Below are positions 57,939-64,000 of a DNA stretch of 64,000 nucleotides, in pieces. The stretch lies in the NCBI RefSeq assembly GCF_946190375.1, contig NZ_CAMIAF010000004.1, forward strand, positions 1-64,000, given 5' to 3'. Position 1 is the first letter of the stretch. Each line of letters starts with the position of its first letter. Position numbers and translations under genes: made by a program. Under the pieces are notes generated by a model. It saw nothing but the letters and a program-made list of their open reading frames with translations, had not been told where the DNA came from and did not search any database. This DNA is from Streptococcus mitis. Lineage in GTDB: Bacteria > Bacillota > Bacilli > Lactobacillales > Streptococcaceae.

Positions 57939-57972
57939 AAAAACAGGCTCTCCGAAATCTCGGAAAGCCTTA
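57939..57972 (-). terminator. Distal terminator of rplU-prp-rpmA
   Basis: AAGGCTTTCCGAGA pairs with the TTTCGGAGAGCCT arm (small mismatches) followed by GTTTTTTTG on the minus strand. Confidence 0.8.
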
Positions 57973-58021
57973 TTTAATGCTACTTCTAGCTTCCTCGCCT
58001 TTACAGTTCAAGGCTCGGGAT

Positions 58022-58043
58022 AAAAAGGTTCACTGGACCTTTT
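58022..58043 (-). terminator. Proximal hairpin after rpmA
   Basis: AAAAAGGTCC-AGTG-AACCTTTTT forms a stem that starts at the rpmA stop codon. Together with the hairpin at 57939-57972 it gives tandem terminators. Confidence 0.6.
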
Positions 58044-58336
58044 TATTTAGCGATTGGGTAAACAGAAACTTGTTTTTTATCGCGTCCTTTACGTTCAAAG
58101 CGTACTACGCCTTCAACTTTAGCGAACAAAGTATCGTCTCCACCACGACCAACGTTTACACCTGGGTAGATGTGTGTACCACGTTGACGGTAAAGGATTG
58201 ATCCACCTGTTACAGTTTGTCCATCAGCTGCTTTAGCTCCAAGACGTTTTGCTTGTGAATCACGTCCGTTTGATGTAGAACCTCCACCTTTTTTGTGGGC
58301 GAAAAGTTGCAAGTTGTTAAGAGTCATTTTTAACAT
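58043..58336 (-). CDS. rpmA: 50S ribosomal protein L27 (with Prp-cleaved extension)
   Basis: A 97-aa ribosomal protein. The N-terminus [20 protein letters not shown] carries the Firmicutes extension ending LQLF, which is removed to expose AHKKGG at the peptidyl transferase centre. The protease for this, Prp, is encoded 16 nt upstream. The rest ([20 protein letters not shown]) is standard L27. Confidence 0.98.
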   Translation of the reverse strand: MLKMTLNNLQLFAHKKGGGSTSNGRDSQAKRLGAKAADGQTVTGGSILYRQRGTHIYPGVNVGRGGDDTLFAKVEGVVRFERKGRDKKQVSVYPIAK

Positions 58337-58352
58337 AATGTTTTCCTCCGTG

Positions 58353-58706
<354 letters not shown>

Positions 58707-58712
58707 TTAAAA

Positions 58713-59027
58713 TTAAGCGTTGATTGCGTTGATGACAACTTTAGTATATGGTTGACGGTGACCTTGTTTACGGTGGCTACCTTTTTTAGGTTTGTACTTG
58801 TAAGTAACAACTTTCTTTTGCTTTCCTTGTTTTTCAACAGTTCCAACTACAGTAGCTCCAGCAACAAGTGGAGTTCCGACAACAGTGTTTTCACCACCAA
58901 CAAGAACAACTTCGTTAAAAGTAACTTCTTGACCAGCTTCAACGTTCAATTTTTCAACGTAAACTGCTTGACCAACTTCAACTTTAACTTGTTTTCCGCC
59001 AGTTTTGATAATTGCGTATGTGCTCAT
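58713..59027 (-). CDS. rplU: 50S ribosomal protein L21
   Basis: A 104-aa ribosomal protein ([37 protein letters not shown]). First gene of rplU-prp-rpmA. AGGAGG is 6-7 nt upstream. A structured leader of about 220 nt precedes it. Confidence 0.98.
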
Positions 59028-59039
59028 TATGCACCTCCT

Positions 59040-59256
59040 ATGATTTTTATGGGTTTCCCCGAATTTTTTGTGAAGACTCGCCTAGCATCGTGGGACGAAC
59101 CACTTAAAAGAAGAGCTCTAAGTATAAGAAAGAATAAACTAGGAATTGAGCCGAAGGCATAACTTATGTTAGGCAAGGCGACAATGACGAAGTTTAAATT
59201 TGTTATACGACGAGCGACGATGTTCGTGCGGTTGCACAGGAATGTGCATAGTCAAC
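59040..59256 (-). ncRNA. rplU 5' leader (L21-leader-like)
   Basis: Between the promoter and rplU lies a leader of about 220 nt with a 5' hairpin TGCACATTCCTGTGCA, a diverged BOX-family module (59116-59214), and a 3' part containing GTGGTTCGTCCCACGATGCT, AGGCGAGTCTTCAC and GGGGAAACCC. The 3' part resembles the L21 leader described for Firmicutes. It presumably mediates autoregulation; that is inference from position and form. Confidence 0.6.
59116..59214 (-). repeat. Diverged BOX-family (A-C type) module in the rplU leader
   Basis: On the minus strand it aligns without gaps, at roughly two thirds identity over about 98 nt, to the BOX at 6958-7065: CGTCATTGTCGCCTTGCC matches CGTCAGCTTCACCTTGCC, and TCGGCTCAATTCCTAGTTTA matches GCGGCTAGCTTCCTAGTTTG. 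Stems are kept with changed bases: outer GTATAA/TTATAC, AAAC/GTTT, and apical TAAC-ATAA-GTTA in place of GTAC-TCAA-GTAC. This supports a shared RNA fold. Confidence 0.7.
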
Positions 59257-59262
59257 TCTTCA

Positions 59263-59291
59263 AGTATAGCATATCTCCTATTTTCTTACAA
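59263..59291 (-). promoter_or_regulatory. Sigma-A promoter of rplU-prp-rpmA
   Basis: TTGTAA (59291-59286), 17-nt spacer, TATACT (59268-59263) with TG upstream (TGCTATACT) on the minus strand. Confidence 0.75.
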
Positions 59292-59301
59292 GTAATAACA
59301 C

Positions 59302-59994
59302 CTAAAATGAAGCTTTTTCTTTTACTTTTTTCCGCCACGAGGCAGAAAGCATACTGAGGTAAAAAATGCTCATCATAATAGGAACACCGAGAATAGTCTT
59401 TTCATTATAGAAAATCGTCAAATAGGCTGAAAAGACAACGCCAAGTACAAAACTACTAAGCAGGCTTACAAAGATAATCCCTTCACGTAAAAAAGGAGTG
59501 TGCTTGGTTCGGAAATAATCTCCAAAAGCTAGCATTGTTCGTTTGATATTCCCTGTCATAAAGGCATTATTGTAAGCAATACCCGAAACCTCACCAAAAG
59601 CAGTTGTCACCAGTCCCATACAGAAGGCTAAGGGCGGTACTAGATAGATATTCTCTACAGTTTGTGGTACAAATCCAATAATGATTGATAGGATTGCTAA
59701 AGGAATCAAGGACAGAATCGGTTTTTTCACAATTCTCAATTTTTCCTTATAAATCGTTAATAAAAAGACCCCCATCATAAAAGCTAGCAAGGTCATTACT
59801 TTGGCACTGGCATCTGACACATTGTGTTGAATGAGTCCCACTGATAGAAAGACGACATTCCCAGTTTGTCCAGCCACAAGAGTGTTCCCTCGCACAATAA
59901 ACGTATAGGCATCTACATATCCTGCACAAAAAGTCAAAAAAAGCGCTAGTCTCTTAGACTGACGTGATATTTTTCTTATAGGTAATAGCCTCAT
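59302..59994 (-). CDS. DUF1275 (YoaK) family membrane protein
   Basis: A 230-aa membrane protein with about six hydrophobic segments. The family text is ALFLTFCAGYVDAYTFI and NTLVAGQTGNVVFLSVGL near the front, and GIAYNNAFMTGNIKR in the middle. The function is unknown. I chose ATG 59994 because GGAGG is 5 nt upstream; an ATG four codons earlier overlaps that SD. Its own promoter (60026-60034) makes it monocistronic. Its 3' end lies beside the rplU promoter. Confidence 0.9.
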   Translation of the reverse strand: MRLLPIRKISRQSKRLALFLTFCAGYVDAYTFIVRGNTLVAGQTGNVVFLSVGLIQHNVSDASAKVMTLLAFMMGVFLLTIYKEKLRIVKKPILSLIPLAILSIIIGFVPQTVENIYLVPPLAFCMGLVTTAFGEVSGIAYNNAFMTGNIKRTMLAFGDYFRTKHTPFLREGIIFVSLLSSFVLGVVFSAYLTIFYNEKTILGVPIMMSIFYLSMLSASWRKKVKEKASF

Positions 59995-60025
59995 TTTTCC
60001 TCCCATTTCATTTACTCATCTCATT

Positions 60026-60034
60026 ATTGTACCA
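60026..60034 (-). promoter_or_regulatory. Extended -10 promoter of the DUF1275 gene
   Basis: TGGTACAAT on the minus strand (60034-60026), about 30 nt before the start codon. Confidence 0.5.
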
Positions 60035-60083
60035 CTTTCTTTGGGAAAGTCCTAGTAGCTTATTTTAAAATTTTTACCCTCTG

Positions 60084-60113
60084 TTGGATAGTCTCGTCTA
60101 TCTATGTTATAAT
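60084..60113 (+). promoter_or_regulatory. Sigma-A promoter of the oxidoreductase-helicase pair
   Basis: TTGGAT (60084-60089), 18-nt spacer, TATAAT (60108-60113) with TG upstream (TGTTATAAT). Confidence 0.75.
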
Positions 60114-60147
60114 GAAAGAAGGATTTAAAATCGGAAAAGGAGTATCT

Positions 60148-61125
60148 ATGCTTAAATTAGGTATCATTGGTACTGGCGCTATCAGCCACCACTTCATAGA
60201 GGCAGCCCATGCTAGCGGAAAATACCAGCTGGTCGCAGTCTATTCTAGAAAACTAGAAACTGCCGCAACCTTTGCTTCCCGCTATCAGAATATCCAACTC
60301 TTTGATCAAGTAGAGGACTTCTTCAAGGGCTCCTTTGATGTGGTCTATATTGCTAGCCCAAACTCCTTGCATTTTGCTCAGGCAAAAGCTGCACTGTATG
60401 CAAGTAAACATGTCATTCTTGAAAAGCCAGCTGTCACTCAGCCACAAGAATGGCTAGATTTGAAACATACAGCTGAGAAAAATCACTGTTTCATATTGGA
60501 AGCAGCTCGCAATTACCATGAAAAAGCTTTCACTATCATCAAAAACTTTTTAGCAGATAAGCAAGTGTTAGGAGCAGATCTCAACTATGCCAAGTATTCT
60601 TCCAAAATGCCTGACTTGTTGGCTGGGGAGACACCAAATGTCTTTTCAGACCGTTTTGCTGGTGGAGCTCTTATGGATTTGGGGATTTATCCTCTCTACG
60701 CTGCCGTTCGTCTCTTTGGAAAAGCTAAGGATGCAACCTATCAGGCTCAACAGCTTGACAATAACATTGACCTAAATGGTGACGGAATCCTCTTCTACCC
60801 CGACTATCAAGTTCATATCAAGGCTGGGAAAAACATTACTTCCAATCTTCCTTGCGAGATTTATACGACAGATGGAACCTTGACCCTCAACACTATCGAA
60901 CATGTCAGCTCGGCTATTTTTACCGACCATCAAGGCAATCAAATCCAACTCCCTATCCAACAGGCTCCTCATACAATGACTGAGGAAGTCGCTGCATTTG
61001 CACACATGATCCAGCAACCAGATCTGAATCTCTACCAAACTTGGCTGGAAGATGCAAGTTCTGTTCATGAGCTACTATATACCATGCGCCAGACTGCTGG
61101 CATTAGATTTGAGGCAGAAAAATGA
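60148..61125 (+). CDS. Gfo/Idh/MocA family oxidoreductase
   Basis: A 325-aa NAD(P)-dependent dehydrogenase. The N-terminal Rossmann motif is KLGIIGTGAISHHFIEAAH, and EKPAVTQ is the cofactor and catalytic motif common to the family (EKP). The C-terminal half is the substrate domain (GGALMDLGIYPLYAAVRLFG). The substrate, probably a sugar or polyol, is unknown. I chose ATG 60148 with AAAAGGAG upstream; the upstream ATG at 60112 lies on the -10 box. It overlaps the helicase gene by 4 nt. Confidence 0.92.
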   Translation: MLKLGIIGTGAISHHFIEAAHASGKYQLVAVYSRKLETAATFASRYQNIQLFDQVEDFFKGSFDVVYIASPNSLHFAQAKAALYASKHVILEKPAVTQPQEWLDLKHTAEKNHCFILEAARNYHEKAFTIIKNFLADKQVLGADLNYAKYSSKMPDLLAGETPNVFSDRFAGGALMDLGIYPLYAAVRLFGKAKDATYQAQQLDNNIDLNGDGILFYPDYQVHIKAGKNITSNLPCEIYTTDGTLTLNTIEHVSSAIFTDHQGNQIQLPIQQAPHTMTEEVAAFAHMIQQPDLNLYQTWLEDASSVHELLYTMRQTAGIRFEAEK

Positions 61126-62204
61126 AAAGCAAACTACCTACTGAATGGCAAGAACTAAGTGACCAACTCAGTTTCCAGGAATTCACCCCCATTCAAACCC
61201 AACTATTTGAACCACTTCTTGCAGGAGAAAACCTCCTAGGAGTGAGCCCAACAGGAACTGGTAAGACCCTAGCTTACCTCCTACCAAGTCTTCTCAGACT
61301 ACAAAAGAAAAAAGCGCAGCAACTCTTGATTCTAGCACCAAATACAGAGCTTGCTGGACAGATTTTTGATGTATGTAAAACGTGGGCTGAAGCTATCGGC
61401 TTGACAGCTCAACTCTTCTTATCAGGTTCGAGTCAGAAACGCCAGATTGAACGCCTAAAAAAAGGACCAGAAATTCTGATTGGAACTCCTGGCCGTATCT
61501 TTGAACTAATTAAATTGAAAAAAATCAAGATGATGAATGTGGAAACCATCATCCTGGATGAATTCGACCAATTGCTAGATGATTCTCAGATACACTTTGT
61601 CGAGAAAATTACTCACTACGCACCTCGTGACCACCAACTTGTCTATATGAGTGCTACGACCAAGTTTGACCAAGAAAAGATTGTGTCGAATACACGCACT
61701 ATTAATCTCTCTGATCAAAAACTGGACAACATCCAACACTTCTACATGCAGGTAGATCAACGTCACCGAGTGGATATGCTACGAAAACTGGCTCATGTAG
61801 AGGATTTCCGAGGTCTTGTCTTCTTTAACAGCCTGTCAGACCTTGGAAGTGCAGAAGAAAAATTACAGTATCGGGATATCTTGGCTGTTTCCCTCGCTAG
61901 TGATGTTAATGTCAAATTTAGAAAAGTCATCTTAGAAAAGTTTAAAGACAAGCAACTAACCCTGCTTCTTGCAACTGACCTTCTGGCTCGTGGAATTGAT
62001 ATCGATAGCCTAGAATGCGTCGTAAACTTTGATGTTCCTAGAGATATTGAAACCTACACTCACCGTGCTGGCCGTACAGGTCGCATGGGTAAAGAAGGCT
62101 ATGTTATCACTCTCGTCACTCATCCAGAAGAAATCAAAAAACTCAAAAAGTTTGCAAGCGTACGTGAAATTGTCTTGAAAAACCAAGAACTCTATATCAA
62201 ATAA
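61122..62204 (+). CDS. DEAD-box RNA helicase (small, core only)
   Basis: A 360-aa helicase with just the two RecA domains. The Q-motif FQEFTPIQTQLFEPLLAG, motif I SPTGTGKT, motif II ILDEFDQLL (DEFD instead of DEAD), motif III SAT and motif VI HRAGRTGRMG are present. The lack of a C-terminal extension and the DEFD box place it with the CshB-like small helicases of streptococci. It starts in the ATGA overlap with the oxidoreductase. A plus-strand terminator follows. Confidence 0.93.
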   Translation: MKSKLPTEWQELSDQLSFQEFTPIQTQLFEPLLAGENLLGVSPTGTGKTLAYLLPSLLRLQKKKAQQLLILAPNTELAGQIFDVCKTWAEAIGLTAQLFLSGSSQKRQIERLKKGPEILIGTPGRIFELIKLKKIKMMNVETIILDEFDQLLDDSQIHFVEKITHYAPRDHQLVYMSATTKFDQEKIVSNTRTINLSDQKLDNIQHFYMQVDQRHRVDMLRKLAHVEDFRGLVFFNSLSDLGSAEEKLQYRDILAVSLASDVNVKFRKVILEKFKDKQLTLLLATDLLARGIDIDSLECVVNFDVPRDIETYTHRAGRTGRMGKEGYVITLVTHPEEIKKLKKFASVREIVLKNQELYIK

Positions 62205-62212
62205 TCCCCATT

Positions 62213-62246
62213 GCTCTACGCACATCAGGTGTATAGAGCTTTTTTA
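62213..62246 (+). terminator. Terminator of the helicase gene
   Basis: GCTCTA pairs with TAGAGC around a GCACATCAGGTG-type loop that can also pair internally, then TTTTTTAT on the plus strand. Confidence 0.8.
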
Positions 62247-62261
62247 TAAGCAATTCAATTT

Positions 62262-62460
62262 TATACTCTTCGAAAATCTCTTCAAACCGCGTCAGCTTCG
62301 CCTTGCGGTATGTATGGTTACTGACTTCGTCAGTCTTATCTACAACCTCAAAAACATGTTTTGAGCTGACTTCGTCAGTTCTATCTGCAACCTCAAAACA
62401 CTGTTTTGAGCAGCCTGCAGCCAGCTTCCTAGTTTGCTCTTTGATTTTCATTGAGTATTA
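62262..62460 (+). repeat. BOX element, A-B-B-C type
   Basis: Plus-strand order: boxA (TATACTCTTCGAAAATCTCT, CGCGTCAGCTTCGCC), two boxB copies (each with TGACTTCGTCAGT, ATCTACAACC/ATCTGCAACC and CTCAAAACA), then boxC (CAGCCAGCTTCCTAG, GATTTTCATTGAGTATTA). 199 bp, between the convergent helicase and tuf terminators. An apparent minus-strand ORF across it is an artefact of the repeat. Confidence 0.93.
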
Positions 62461-62472
62461 GTTCAATATCCG

Positions 62473-62504
62473 AAAAAAAGAACCTTGCAATGCAAGATTC
62501 TTTT
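62473..62504 (-). terminator. Terminator of tuf
   Basis: AAAAGAATCTTGCA pairs with TGCAAGGTTCTTTT (one mismatch), followed by TTTTTTCGG on the minus strand. Confidence 0.85.
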
Positions 62505-62547
62505 AGTGTCTGACTTAAATAATTGTTCTTCTGGGAACTAAATCGAA

Positions 62548-63744
<1,197 letters not shown>

Positions 63745-63815
63745 TTGAGTAAAAGCCTCCAATAAAATATATTTTATAGATAGACAGTAGGCAATACAGT
63801 CTAACTTTCCTTACT

Positions 63816-63843
63816 ATTTTATCAAATTTCAGCTAAATTGCAA
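63816..63843 (-). promoter_or_regulatory. Sigma-A promoter of tuf
   Basis: TTGCAA (63843-63838), 16-nt spacer, TAAAAT (63821-63816) with TG upstream (TGATAAAAT) on the minus strand. The leader is about 70 nt. Confidence 0.65.
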
Positions 63844-63926
63844 GTGTTTTACAAAGTTTTTGTGAATTATTCTTAATCGGCTAATCTAAATGGTATTTTT
63901 ACTCCCATCACTTCTTTAATGAAAAA

Positions 63927-63950
63927 GAAAAATCAGGAATTTCCTGACTT
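63927..63950 (-). terminator. Terminator of the gene running off the right edge
   Basis: GTCAGGAA pairs with TTCCTGAT on the minus strand (63948-63932), then TTTTTC. It directly follows the stop of the partial ORF. Confidence 0.65.
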
Positions 63951-64000
63951 TTACTTAGCTAATTCTCTTTCTCGTTCTTTCATTGTTTTATGATTTTCAT
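63951..64000 (-). CDS. C-terminal end of a gene truncated by the window edge
   Basis: The last 15 codons of a minus-strand frame read ENHKTMKERERELAK followed by TAA, with a terminator right behind. The charged, helical tail looks like a protein C-terminus, but too little is visible to identify it. Confidence 0.45.
   Translation of the reverse strand, partial: ENHKTMKERERELAK

Noticed and set aside
62197-62451. 84-aa minus-strand ORF across 62.2-62.45 kb
   Set aside because: It lies over the BOX element and its protein repeats (EVADRTDEVS twice) are just the boxB units translated; no SD.

Overview
This window is chromosomal DNA from a Streptococcus of the mitis group (S. pneumoniae / S. mitis / S. 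pseudopneumoniae cluster). The evidence is low GC, protein sequences very close to those I know from pneumococcus, a choline-binding LytB-type murein hydrolase, three BOX repeats, one RUP-like repeat and ComX (cin-box) competence promoters. Species cannot be fixed from this window. Compared with pneumococcal gene order as I remember it, the window is a mosaic of syntenic blocks, with junctions near 2.3 kb (amino-acid ABC operon/obg), 17.5 kb (ftsW/prsA), 57.9 kb (LysR regulator/rpmA) and 59.3-60.1 kb. I see no rRNA, tRNA, CRISPR array, prophage or intact insertion sequence. Almost every gene lies on the minus strand; only pavA, a Gfo/Idh/MocA oxidoreductase and a DEAD-box helicase are on the plus strand.

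Layout by position. 0-2.2 kb: polar amino-acid ABC transporter. 2.5-6.9 kb: a 51-aa protein, obg, two small membrane proteins and the two glycolipid glycosyltransferases (cpoA and its partner). 7-10.3 kb: dnaG-rpoD-DUF59 macromolecular synthesis operon, ending in a BOX element. 10.4-13.4 kb: tryptophan-type ABC transporter trpXYZ under a T-box, with a short basic ORF and an internal terminator. 13.5-17.4 kb: ppc and ftsW. 17.6-22.1 kb: prsA, an O-methyltransferase, pepF and the competence gene coiA. 22.2-30.8 kb: a dense housekeeping run tehB, smpB, rnr, secG, rpmG, pmrA, coaE, mutM, era, dgkA, ybeY. 30.9-34.3 kb: pavA facing lytB. 34.4-36.4 kb: pyrK-pyrD behind a PyrR-type attenuator. 36.4-38.2 kb: gloA and the infC-rpmI-rplT operon with a structured leader. 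38.3-40.4 kb: a decaying ABC transporter (frameshifted permease) behind a long leader with remnants of a peptide gene. 40.5-43.4 kb: the DNA-uptake genes comEA-comEC under a cin-box. 43.4-49 kb: GNAT, phoH, yozE, cvfB, frr, pyrH, trmFO. 49.3-52 kb: tmk-holB-yabA-rsmI. 52.3-55.5 kb: proBAC. 55.6-57.8 kb: rluD, lspA, LysR regulator. 58-59 kb: rplU-prp-rpmA. 59.3-63.7 kb: a DUF1275 membrane protein, the plus-strand oxidoreductase-helicase pair and tuf.

How the genes work together. Two separate loci (coiA and comEA-comEC) carry the ComX box and belong to natural transformation. Prp is encoded between L21 and L27, and its substrate L27 carries the N-terminal extension that Prp removes. The RNA-level control is the richest part of the window: a T-box, a PyrR attenuator, an infC leader, an rplU leader and a repeat-bearing trmFO leader. 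The observations I rate highest are a diverged BOX-family element with covarying stems inside the rplU leader, the 11-codon ORF and internal terminator in the trpXYZ operon, the apparently leaderless cpoA transcript, the ATA start of infC, and the decayed peptide/ABC cassette at 38.3-40.4 kb.
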